Shown here: one piece after another, positions 16,124-23,334 of the stretch
Numbering within the stretch: the first letter of the stretch is position 1
Layout: every line of letters starts with the position of its first letter
DNA from: JBBQUP01 sp038212305
GTDB taxonomy: Bacteria > Bacteroidota > Bacteroidia > Bacteroidales > Marinilabiliaceae
Assembly (NCBI GenBank): GCA_038212305.1
Contig: JBBQUP010000041.1
Location: forward strand, 1-28,204
DNA length: 28,204 bases
Reading direction: 5' to 3'
The notes under the pieces: model-generated
Database searches by the model: none
What the model saw: only the letters and a program-made list of their open reading frames with translations
What the model was told of the DNA's origin: nothing
Translations under genes and position numbers: made by a program

Positions 16124-17025
16124 GCATACCTTTTCACTTGATAACTGGATTCTTAGGGAGTGGGAAAACCGCCTTTTTAAGAAATTTCCTAAATCATTTC
16201 CCAAGCGAAGGAAGAATTGCAATTATTCAAAATGAGTTCTCTACTGTCAATATTGACTGTAGAGCGTTTTTTAGCAATGATAACTATCGAGTCTTAGAGG
16301 TTAACAATGGTTCTGCTTTTTGCGTGTGCGTTCTTGGATCCTTTATTCAATCCTTAGCTGCATTTGTTGAAGATGTAAAACCAGATCTATTGGTGATGGA
16401 AGCTTCTGGATTATCTGATCCTTCTTCGGTTGGACAAATATTCCTTGCCCCTGAGCTGAAAGGTAAAGTATATTTGGAACATGTTTGGTGTTTGGTTGAT
16501 GCAAAAAATTTCAATCGGCTTCCCGCTCTGAAAACGCGAATGGAGCGACAATTGAGAAGTGCTGATACTATTATTCTTAATAAAATTGATCTTGCTGATG
16601 AGCTGATTGTTGATGTATTAAAGGATATTAAACAAATCAATCCTTTTTCAAAAATACTTAAAACAACTTATGGTAAAATTGATTTTGCGGAGATCAAAAA
16701 AGCAAAAACTTTTTTCCCTGCATCAACAGAAATTTCGATGCCTCGACCAGAGATGGAATCAATACTCATAAGGAGCAATCGAGAAATTGGGATTGAATCA
16801 TTTCACCGATTCTTAAAGTTTGTGGGAGATGATGTTGTTCGAATAAAGGGATATGTGAAAATTAAATTGGGAGACGCTTTATTTGTTCAAGGCATTTTTG
16901 CTGAACTTGAGTTGCACAACATCCCATCATTCTCAGGTGTGAGCGAGTTAGTGTTGATAGGTGCGTTTCGCGAAAATGAAAATCTACAAGTTGTTTATGA
17001 TGAATACTGTAGGCAAGATAATTGA
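16120..17025 (+). CDS. CobW/COG0523-type G3E GTPase (metallochaperone-like)
   Basis: This 301-residue P-loop GTPase belongs to the G3E/COG0523 group, whose members deliver metals or assist cobalamin enzymes. The Walker A motif is GFLGSGKT (residues 10-17), the Walker B region LLVMEASGLSDP (about 90-101), and the specificity motif NKID (154-157). The metal-binding CxCC typical of the family is reduced to Cys68-Val-Cys70-Val, so one cysteine is missing. The C-terminal half has a short CobW-C-like beta domain ending in ENENLQVVYDEYCRQDN. It overlaps the previous gene by four bases. In this setting it may load cofactor onto, or reactivate, the corrinoid protein or one of the methyltransferases; that role is inferred from context only. 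Confidence 0.88.
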   Translation: MSIPFHLITGFLGSGKTAFLRNFLNHFPSEGRIAIIQNEFSTVNIDCRAFFSNDNYRVLEVNNGSAFCVCVLGSFIQSLAAFVEDVKPDLLVMEASGLSDPSSVGQIFLAPELKGKVYLEHVWCLVDAKNFNRLPALKTRMERQLRSADTIILNKIDLADELIVDVLKDIKQINPFSKILKTTYGKIDFAEIKKAKTFFPASTEISMPRPEMESILIRSNREIGIESFHRFLKFVGDDVVRIKGYVKIKLGDALFVQGIFAELELHNIPSFSGVSELVLIGAFRENENLQVVYDEYCRQDN

Positions 17026-17707
17026 ACTGGACTTTCGCTTTGAGGAGCTAAATGTGGAGTTGAAAAAGGTAATAAATCTAATGGGTTTTGAAGGCCTTAA
17101 TATGGACCAATTGCCTGCCCCTTTTAATGAGTATTTATTTCGTGGGATAACTTTTGCCAAAGAGTTAAGTGACATAAGGTGTGTGTTTAAAGTAATAGAC
17201 GATATTGAATTGCAAGGACGAAAGAATTCAATTGTAGCATGTGGACAGGAATTAATGGTGGGGAGAACCATTCGAAATGAGCTAGAAGATTCCCTTAAAC
17301 TAGCTTTTTTTATTTGCACCGCAGGTGCTACATATAGTGAGCGCTCAAAGGAATTGCTCCATGGAGAAGACCTCGCACTAGGATACGTTTTTGATCTTCT
17401 AGGAAGCGCAATTGTAGAACGTGTTGGCGACAAAGTTCAGGATTATATTAAAAATGAAATGGCCTTACAGGGTTATCAAATTACCAATCGATATAGTCCA
17501 GGCTATTGCCATTGGGATGTTTCGGAGCAACAAAAACTGTTTGAAATAATGAACGAAAATACGTGTGGCGTTTCGCTAACCGCATCGTCATTAATGCTGC
17601 CCATTAAATCAATTAGTGGTATAATTGGTATTGGCGAACAGGTTGTTTATCGCGATTATTTGTGTGCCTTGTGCCAAATAAAAAACTGTTTATATGGTGG
17701 TGCTTAA
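16997..17707 (+). CDS. Stand-alone MetH-type B12 reactivation-domain protein
   Basis: This is a roughly 236-residue relative of the C-terminal activation domain of B12-dependent methionine synthase, which binds S-adenosylmethionine and remethylates oxidised cob(II)alamin. The signature appears as ITNRYSPGYCHWDVSEQQKL (about residues 158-177 from this start), comparable to the RxxPGY SAM-binding region of MetH. A later stretch (SGVSL-like, then MLPIKSISGIIGIG) fits the same fold. The C terminus adds CALCQIKNC, a CxxCxxxxC set that could bind a metal or Fe-S cluster. The frame is open from a GTG at 16961; the ATG at 16997 is preferred because it shortens the overlap with the upstream gene to 29 bases. 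It likely supplies the reductive activation step of the cluster, in place of a RamA-type protein (inference). Confidence 0.82.
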   Translation: MMNTVGKIIELDFRFEELNVELKKVINLMGFEGLNMDQLPAPFNEYLFRGITFAKELSDIRCVFKVIDDIELQGRKNSIVACGQELMVGRTIRNELEDSLKLAFFICTAGATYSERSKELLHGEDLALGYVFDLLGSAIVERVGDKVQDYIKNEMALQGYQITNRYSPGYCHWDVSEQQKLFEIMNENTCGVSLTASSLMLPIKSISGIIGIGEQVVYRDYLCALCQIKNCLYGGA

Positions 17708-17870
17708 CAACACAAATGCGACTTCAACAGAGATTTGTAATTCTCCTTTAACATGGTATAAGCAATTGTTAATGTGTAATTTCATCTTCTCTGTTCCAAC
17801 GCAATAGGATTGTTTTGTTTACATAAAATCGAATAAACATTTCAAAAATAATCATTAACCAATATATATT
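17708..17870. other. Spacer before the second UroD-type gene
   Basis: These 163 AT-rich bases separate the first four cluster genes from the last. I see no terminator and no cobalamin-riboswitch B12 box. A TAGGATTG near 17806 is one mismatch from the TAnnTTTG element, so a separate promoter is possible. Confidence 0.4.
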
Positions 17871-19136
17871 ATGCGAACATCAAAAGAGCTCTTCGATTTA
17901 ACGGTAAATCACAAACAACCCGATCACTTAGTCGTTGATTTTGGTTCAACACCAGTAACCGGAATTCATGTTCTGGCAGTAGAAAATCTTCGTAAGCACT
18001 ATGGGCTAGAATCCATGCCAGTCAGGGTTATCGAGCCTTATCAAATGCTTGGGGAGGTAGACGTTGAATTACAAGAAATAATGGGCATTGATGTTATTGG
18101 AGCATTGGGAGAGAAAAATATTTTTGGTTTCAGCAATCAAAAACCTCTTAAAGAGTTTATGACAAACTGGGGGCAGAAAGTATTGGTTCCTGACGAATTT
18201 AGAACAACAACCGATGAAAATGGAGATGTTTTAATTTATCCTGAAGGTGACACCACTGCACATCCATCTGGCAGAATGCCTTATACGGGTTATTTTTTTG
18301 ATGCCATAATTAGGCAAGAGTTTATTGATGATGAAAATTTAAATGTTGAAGATAACCTAGAAGAATATGGATTAATTACAAATAGAGATTTAAACTTCTG
18401 GAAAGAATCGACAAAAAATGCTCGAGCTACAGGAAAAGCTGTAATTGCTGGCCTTGGGGGAACCGCTCTTGGCGATATAGCCTTGGTTCCAGGTTTAAAT
18501 ATGAAAAACCCAAAGGGGATTAGAGATATTACCGAATGGTATATGAGTACCATTATGAGATCAGACTATGTTAAAGACATATTTGATAAGCAATCTGAAA
18601 TAGCGTTAGAAAATTTTCGACGCTTACACGAAGTTATTGGAGATAATATTGATGCCGTTTTTATTTGTGGTACTGATTTTGGCACACAAGATTCCACATT
18701 TTGCGCTCCCGAGCAGTTCGATGATTTGTGGTTGCCTTTTTACCGAAGAATAAACGATTGGGTGCATTCAAACACTTCTTGGAAAACATTTAAACACTCT
18801 TGTGGTGCAGTAGAGTCGTTTATGCCTAAGTTTATTGACGCTGGGTTTGATATTATTAATCCAGTTCAGATAAGTGCCAAAGGCATGGATCCAAAAAAAC
18901 TAAAAAAAGCATACGGCAACGATCTTGTGTTTTGGGGTGGTGGTATTGATACGCAGAAAACCTTGCCTTATTCAACCCCTAGCCAAGTTAGAGACGAGAT
19001 TTTTTCGCTGTGTGATACGTTTGCATTAGGTGGTGGATTTGTTTTTAATACAGTTCATAACATTCAAGCAAATGTACCCGTCGAAAACATTATAGCTATG
19101 ATTGATGCTATTAAAGAATTTAGCGGGAAGAAGTAA
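17871..19136 (+). CDS. Uroporphyrinogen-decarboxylase-family (UroD) methyltransferase
   Basis: This 421-residue UroD-fold protein is too long and too different for a haem-pathway HemE (about 340 residues); it resembles the uncharacterised UroD-family proteins found beside corrinoid proteins. Motifs seen are a His-x-Cys at His309-Ser-Cys311 (in TFKHSCGAVESF), the preceding FICGTDFGTQDS, and a C-terminal FNTVHNIQANVPVENI. The third cysteine of the MtaA zinc set is not in its expected place; His396 in that segment may serve. It is the last gene of the cluster, 163 bases behind the reactivation protein, and may be the substrate-side methyltransferase feeding the corrinoid protein (inference). Its substrate is unknown. 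Confidence 0.85.
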   Translation: MRTSKELFDLTVNHKQPDHLVVDFGSTPVTGIHVLAVENLRKHYGLESMPVRVIEPYQMLGEVDVELQEIMGIDVIGALGEKNIFGFSNQKPLKEFMTNWGQKVLVPDEFRTTTDENGDVLIYPEGDTTAHPSGRMPYTGYFFDAIIRQEFIDDENLNVEDNLEEYGLITNRDLNFWKESTKNARATGKAVIAGLGGTALGDIALVPGLNMKNPKGIRDITEWYMSTIMRSDYVKDIFDKQSEIALENFRRLHEVIGDNIDAVFICGTDFGTQDSTFCAPEQFDDLWLPFYRRINDWVHSNTSWKTFKHSCGAVESFMPKFIDAGFDIINPVQISAKGMDPKKLKKAYGNDLVFWGGGIDTQKTLPYSTPSQVRDEIFSLCDTFALGGGFVFNTVHNIQANVPVENIIAMIDAIKEFSGKK

Positions 19137-19149
19137 TTCTGATAATTTG

Positions 19150-19372
19150 ATCGGGTTCGTCCTAAAATTATCAACTGATTTGTTTTTGTAATCCAAGACC
19201 ACTTTGGCATCAAAGGTGAAAACTTCAGTAGCCAAATATTGAAAAGCATGACTGGAATTGGAGTTTGGTAACTCAACAACTTATTAGTGAGAATGGCTCA
19301 ATAAAGCAAGTTAAGTCGAATAAGTTTGAGAAAGCACAGTGGCGATTGACCGAAAAGCCAAATTCATCTCAA
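19150..19372 (+). pseudogene. Degenerate fragment of a second gltD
   Basis: This interval is a decayed copy of part of a glutamate synthase small subunit, matching roughly residues 317-392 of the GltD encoded at 9615-11036. The clearest part reads WSLVTQQLISENGSIKQV, then AQWRLTEKPNSSQ, against WSLATKRFIGENGRLKQV and GQWQMTEKPNTTQ in the intact protein. Upstream, broken frames still show LKLST-like and NPRPLW segments aligning with LPKPST and NPWPYW. A 17-base run (TGACCGAAAAGCCAAAT) is identical at 10765-10781 and 19347-19363. In-frame stops and a deletion of about five codons show that it is non-functional. It may be a relic of a second gltBD locus or of a local duplication. Confidence 0.82.
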
Positions 19373-19399
19373 TATAGTATCTATCAAACGACATTCATA

Positions 19400-19427
19400 A
19401 GCTGTTCGATTGTCGGACAGCCTTTTT
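19400..19427 (+). terminator. Intrinsic terminator after the methyltransferase cluster and gltD relic
   Basis: GCTGTTCGA, loop TTG, TCGGACAGC (nine pairs with one G-U) followed by CTTTTTTG. It acts on the plus strand only. Its left arm resembles that of the gltBD terminator (GGCTGTTCG), so it may be the original terminator of the decayed gltD copy. Confidence 0.8.
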
Positions 19428-19432
19428 TGTAT

Positions 19433-19930
19433 TTAAACGGCTCGTCTCTCGTATGTTATAAAGCTATATGGATAGCTAGCTTTAGGGTCATCGGTGATAG
19501 TTTCTTCCGATGTTATTATCCATTTGGCTGGATCAATTTCCGGAAAAAATGTATCTACACATTCAAATGCATGGTGAATTTTGGTAATGTTCAGATGGGT
19601 TGCTTTGGGAAAAAAGAGCTTATATATTTCACCACCTCCAATAATATAGCAAGTTGATTCAGTATTGCATTCGTTTAAGGCAGCTTGAACTGAGTTGACA
19701 ACAACGCAATTAGCGGGCTGATATGCTTTGTTTGAGGTTAATACAATGTTTTTACGATTGGGTAAAGCACCATTGGGCAGCGATTCGAACGTTTTTCGCC
19801 CCATAACAATGGTGTGTCCCGTTGTTAATTGCTTAAAGCGTTTTAAATCGGCCGGAAGATAGGTTAGAAGGTCATTGTTTTTGCCTATTCCATAGTTTTT
19901 ATCTATTGCAACTACAAGTGCTATCTTCAT
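19433..19930 (-). CDS. folA: Dihydrofolate reductase
   Basis: This 165-residue enzyme reduces dihydrofolate to tetrahydrofolate with NADPH. The N terminus has ALVVAIDKNYGIGKNNDLLTYLPADLKRFK, split here as AIDKNYGIGKNNDLL and LPADLKRFK, with the substrate-binding acidic residue region in LPADL. VMGRKTFESLP and VLTSN mark the cofactor site, and CYIIGGGEIYKLF is the conserved glycine loop. The length is normal for a monofunctional bacterial FolA. It is the last gene of a minus-strand run with thyA upstream, a common pairing because ThyA turns methylene-tetrahydrofolate into the dihydrofolate that FolA recycles. A 35-residue small gene lies between them. Confidence 0.96.
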   Translation of the reverse strand: MKIALVVAIDKNYGIGKNNDLLTYLPADLKRFKQLTTGHTIVMGRKTFESLPNGALPNRKNIVLTSNKAYQPANCVVVNSVQAALNECNTESTCYIIGGGEIYKLFFPKATHLNITKIHHAFECVDTFFPEIDPAKWIITSEETITDDPKASYPYSFITYERRAV

Positions 19931-20042
19931 GGCTATGTGTTGGTGATGGGATTAAAAAAGAGAAAGATCAAATTGAGAAAATAATTACCAATTTAATCTT
20001 TCCTAAAGCAGATTATTAGTTTATCGATACAAACCTAAAAGC

Positions 20043-20150
20043 CTATTGTTTACTTTTGGCTTTCTTTTCGCGTTTCTCCTCTTTTTTTTCTTTTACTGTT
20101 TTTAGAGGCTCTTTCTTTACAGTTTTCTTTGCGTCTTGACTCTTTGCCAT
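20043..20150 (-). CDS. Small lysine-rich protein of unknown function between thyA and folA
   Basis: This is a 35-residue reading frame running from ATG (20150-20148) to TAG (20045-20043). It reads MAKSQDAKKTVKKEPLK then TVKEKKEEKREKKAKSKQ. Fourteen of 35 residues are lysine; the protein is highly basic, soluble and probably unstructured or helical. I recall similar tiny proteins beginning MAKS..KK..KKEP.KT.KEKK in many Bacteroidota genomes, annotated as hypothetical; that is memory, not a search. It lies on the same strand as thyA and folA, in a spacer otherwise empty of features. A nucleic-acid or ribosome partner would fit the charge, but nothing shows it. Confidence 0.7.
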   Translation of the reverse strand: MAKSQDAKKTVKKEPLKTVKEKKEEKREKKAKSKQ

Positions 20151-20232
20151 GATGTAATTAATTATAGTTGTTTGAATTATTTTTGTTTGTTCTCTAATTG
20201 CAAAAATACATTTTTCTTCAAATAATTATCAA

Positions 20233-21027
20233 TTAAATTGCAATATCTCCTTTAATATGTGGATGCGAATCATAATTATCAATTGCAAAATCAGAGTAAT
20301 CGAAATCAAAAATGGATTGTACTTCTCTTGTAAATCTGAAGCTAGGTAATGGTTTTGGGTCCCTCGTTAATTGTGTTTTAACTTGTTCTATATGGTTTTG
20401 ATAAATATGAACATCGCCAAGCGTATGAATAAATTCACCGGCTTTTAGTCCGGTTACTTGAGCCATCATGTGAGTTAACAAAGCATATGATGCAATGTTA
20501 AAAGGTACGCCTAAGAATAAATCGGCACTTCGTTGATACAGTTGACAGCTTAATGTTCCATTGGCAACGTAAAACTGAAAAAGTAAGTGGCATGGAGGTA
20601 GCTGCATTTGATCCAATTGTCCAACATTCCAGGCACTAACAATGTGTCTACGAGAATCGGGATTTGTTTTTAGTGAGTTAACAACTTGAGTTATTTGGTC
20701 GATATGCTCACCTCGCTCATTTGGCCACGATCGCCACTGATAACCATAAACAGGTCCTAATTCACCATCGGCTTTAGCCCACTCGTTCCAAATGCGTACG
20801 CCATTATCTTGCAAATATTTTACATTGGTGCTTCCTTTCAAAAACCATAACAATTCGTAAATTATCGACTTCATATGGAGTTTTTTGGTCGTTACCAATG
20901 GAAACCCATCTTGAAGGTTAAATCGCATTTGATGACCAAAAACACTTATTGTGCCAGTTCCTGTGCGGTCTTCTTTTAGCTGACCTTCAGTTAAAACTCG
21001 GTTACATAAGTCGAGATATTGTTTCAT
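20233..21027 (-). CDS. thyA: Thymidylate synthase
   Basis: This 264-residue protein has exactly the length of E. coli ThyA. It methylates dUMP to dTMP using methylene-tetrahydrofolate as both carbon donor and reductant. The catalytic cysteine is Cys146 in MQLPPCHLLFQFY. The phosphate-binding arginines appear in EDRTGTGT (Arg21) and DSRRHIVSAWN (Arg126-Arg127), and the dUMP site in QRSADLFLGVPFNIASYA. The C terminus ends in HPHIKGDIAI, close to the usual MxxAV closing loop. Its neighbour downstream on the same strand, beyond the small gene, is folA. Confidence 0.98.
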   Translation of the reverse strand: MKQYLDLCNRVLTEGQLKEDRTGTGTISVFGHQMRFNLQDGFPLVTTKKLHMKSIIYELLWFLKGSTNVKYLQDNGVRIWNEWAKADGELGPVYGYQWRSWPNERGEHIDQITQVVNSLKTNPDSRRHIVSAWNVGQLDQMQLPPCHLLFQFYVANGTLSCQLYQRSADLFLGVPFNIASYALLTHMMAQVTGLKAGEFIHTLGDVHIYQNHIEQVKTQLTRDPKPLPSFRFTREVQSIFDFDYSDFAIDNYDSHPHIKGDIAI

Positions 21028-21155
21028 TGGTTTTTATTTAAATTCAAGAACCAGTAATGAGATGTTCGGTAATGTCTCTTATATGGTTGTTTACTGAGTT
21101 GTTCTAATTTGTTGTTGATTTCAATAATACCAAAAAAATGTAAATATCATTTGAA

Positions 21156-22259
21156 CTATTTCAATAGAATTGTAGCCATTATGGGATAGTGATCGGAATA
21201 ATCTTTTTCAAATCGTTCGAAATGTATCGCCTCGAATTGTGGATCATGAAAAATAAAATCAATTCGGAACGATGGAAGTTTTCCATTGTAGGTTCCTCCA
21301 AAACCAAAGCCCGCTTCAACAAACGAATCGGATAGTTTTCCTCGCATGGTTCTATATACATACGAAACTGGAGTGTCATTAAAATCGCCACAAACCAATA
21401 CCGGATAGGGTGAGTTTTTAATATGCCGTCCAATGGTTTCAGCCTGGTTAGCACGTTGCCCTAACGCAGTGTTTAGTTTAATAGCTATTTCGCGAATGCC
21501 GGCATTTCGTTCCGTTTCGCTCAAAGTATTTAAACTATCCAAAAAATTGTAGTGTTTAGCTTTTAATCGTATGCTCTCTAAATGATTATTAAAAACCCGA
21601 ATGGTTTGATTGTGAACTTTTATATCGGTTTGAATTGAGAAATTTGTTGTATTAGTAAAATTAAGTTGTTGCTCACCTGTTATGGGGAATTTGGAGAAGG
21701 TGGCTTGTCCAAATTTGCGTCCATTTTTACCAATAGCATTGTATTCAATATGATGATAAGGAAATTCGTTGAGGCGGAATACAATGCTGTTTTCGGAATA
21801 GTTGGTATGTTTATCGTAGGTGAAAAACTCTTGAATGCACAATATGTCTGGATTCTCTCGGCGAATAAACGTTAATACTTCATCTAAGGTATTTTTACGA
21901 CCTGTCCATTGATAATAGTCGAACATGCGGGTATTAAACGACATGATTTTAATTGCTTTTTGCGATTTCGATTCATTCGATTTAACCCATTTTCCTGTTT
22001 GAAACGTGTTTCCTAAATGATTCCATGTAATAATCAAGGCAGCTAATGGAATTAATACTCTCCAGCTTTTTCGAAGCGAATTTAGGATTAGAAACGTGAA
22101 GTTAGCTAGCCAAAATATAGGAAATGCAAAACCAGCAAAAGCCAAAACGTGTAAATATTTTGGACTGATAATAGTTGTTAACGATGACCATAGCAAGGCT
22201 AAAGTCGAAAGTATCGTTAATATTAGGAGTATATGGCGTATTGTTTTTTTAATCATCAA
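21156..22259 (-). CDS. Membrane-anchored endonuclease/exonuclease/phosphatase-family protein
   Basis: This 367-residue protein has three hydrophobic helices near the N terminus (about residues 7-27, 36-60 and 68-86) followed by an endonuclease/exonuclease/phosphatase (EEP, DNase I-like) domain from about residue 100. The catalytic set is visible: Asn in MSFNTRMFD, Glu in ILCIQEFF, the Asp-x-Asn pair in VCGDFNDTP, Asp in RIDFIFHD, and the terminal SDHYPIM with the general-base His. The fold covers nucleases and phosphodiesterases, including phospholipid and inositol-phosphate enzymes, so the substrate is uncertain. Membrane attachment favours a lipid or exported substrate (inference). It follows the two rhomboid genes on the same strand, an order I recall in other Bacteroidota. 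Confidence 0.88.
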   Translation of the reverse strand: MMIKKTIRHILLILTILSTLALLWSSLTTIISPKYLHVLAFAGFAFPIFWLANFTFLILNSLRKSWRVLIPLAALIITWNHLGNTFQTGKWVKSNESKSQKAIKIMSFNTRMFDYYQWTGRKNTLDEVLTFIRRENPDILCIQEFFTYDKHTNYSENSIVFRLNEFPYHHIEYNAIGKNGRKFGQATFSKFPITGEQQLNFTNTTNFSIQTDIKVHNQTIRVFNNHLESIRLKAKHYNFLDSLNTLSETERNAGIREIAIKLNTALGQRANQAETIGRHIKNSPYPVLVCGDFNDTPVSYVYRTMRGKLSDSFVEAGFGFGGTYNGKLPSFRIDFIFHDPQFEAIHFERFEKDYSDHYPIMATILLK

Positions 22260-22290
22260 TTCTGAGAAGCTGTTTGAATTTTATAGTTGT

Positions 22291-22390
22291 TAAGATTTAT
22301 AGATTATAGATTATCGATAAGAAGATGAAAAGAGAATGTTCATCATCCGAAAATATCTAAAATATCTCATCTATCTGTCTAATATCTATT
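22291..22390. repeat. AT-rich short-repeat spacer between EEP and rhomboid genes
   Basis: This part of the spacer contains repeated TATAGATT-like heptamers (about 22297-22315) and three ATATCT units (about 22350-22388). It looks like slippage-prone AT-rich sequence. No gene, terminator or promoter is evident. Confidence 0.35.
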
Positions 22391-22430
22391 TTTCTTCCTA
22401 TCACTGCATTCATTTAAATTAAACAGTTAC

Positions 22431-23321
22431 TTAATCTTTGCTTGCTTCAAATAATATGGTTTTTTCGTCCTTCGACAAGCTATCGTATCCACTAACTTTA
22501 ATCTTATCTAAAATACGGTCTACTTCTTTCTGTTTTCTTACTTTTTGTGCATTGTACTCCAAATCAGTCATTGGTCGTTTATGAGTGACTGATAGTTTTG
22601 ATTTGCGTTTAAAAGGATTAAAGCTAGGTACTTTAAATAAGGCTATTGGTTTCGCTAAATCTGTGCCCTTCAAAAGAAGCCATCCGTAAAATAGTCCCAT
22701 CAAGGCACCGCCGAAGTGAGCGAAGTGCCCACCCGTATTGTCTAAAGTTGGAATGCTAATAATATCAATTATAAAGGCTCCTAATGCCAAATATTTTAGT
22801 TTAACCTCACCTAAAAACATTAAGTAAAGCGAGTGATTGGGTTTAACTATCGATACTGCAAATAATATGGCCATCACCGATGCCGATGCACCTAGTAAAA
22901 ACGAAGATGGCACTTTTTGATACAATACAGGTATAAGATTGTAGGCCGTGATGGATAAAAAAGCACCAGCTAAACCACCCAATATATAAACAGCAAGTAA
23001 TTGTCGCGATGATAAGAACTCTAGAAAGATTTTCCCAAACCAATAAAGATATAGTATATTAAATAAAATGTGTAAGAAGTTATAGTGGACAAACATGTAT
23101 GTGATGAGTGTCCATGGTTTTGTCAATAGCTCATGAGGTGAATATGGTACTGATATCCATGATAAAAGAATCTCCTCACTGCCTGGCATTGCCCCATTAA
23201 CCAATGTGTTGATGGTTTGAATTAGACGCAAGGTTACAAATACTGCTAGGTTAATGTAAATTAGTCTAGTGAGTACCGTTCCATGGCGGTAACTATCTTT
23301 TATCTCGTTCCAAATACTCAT
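22431..23321 (-). CDS. Rhomboid-family intramembrane serine protease with C-terminal cytoplasmic tail
   Basis: This 296-residue protein has about six transmembrane helices up to residue 220 and a charged C-terminal tail. The catalytic dyad is Ser146 in FLLGASASVM and His202 in GGHFAHFGG. The glycine that normally follows the serine (GxSG) is alanine here, so the motif is GASA. The oxyanion region HYNFLHILFN is present. The tail ends YDSLSKDEKTILFEASKD, a short conserved helix seen in Bacteroidota rhomboids. It is 13 bases downstream of a second rhomboid gene, so the two are co-transcribed. It cleaves unknown membrane-protein substrates. Confidence 0.92.
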   Translation of the reverse strand: MSIWNEIKDSYRHGTVLTRLIYINLAVFVTLRLIQTINTLVNGAMPGSEEILLSWISVPYSPHELLTKPWTLITYMFVHYNFLHILFNILYLYWFGKIFLEFLSSRQLLAVYILGGLAGAFLSITAYNLIPVLYQKVPSSFLLGASASVMAILFAVSIVKPNHSLYLMFLGEVKLKYLALGAFIIDIISIPTLDNTGGHFAHFGGALMGLFYGWLLLKGTDLAKPIALFKVPSFNPFKRKSKLSVTHKRPMTDLEYNAQKVRKQKEVDRILDKIKVSGYDSLSKDEKTILFEASKD

Positions 23322-23334
23322 AATTGGGAAAGTG

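Noticed and set aside
16961..16996. GTG start for the MetH-like gene
   Set aside because: It would overlap the CobW-like gene by 65 bases; the ATG at 16997 is more plausible, although the GTG cannot be fully excluded.
17708..17870. Possible cobalamin riboswitch before the second UroD gene
   Set aside because: No B12-box consensus or expected stems were seen, and the spacer is too short for a typical element.
19265..19657. 130-residue open frame on the plus strand
   Set aside because: Its first part is the gltD relic and the rest is the antisense of folA; it is not a gene.
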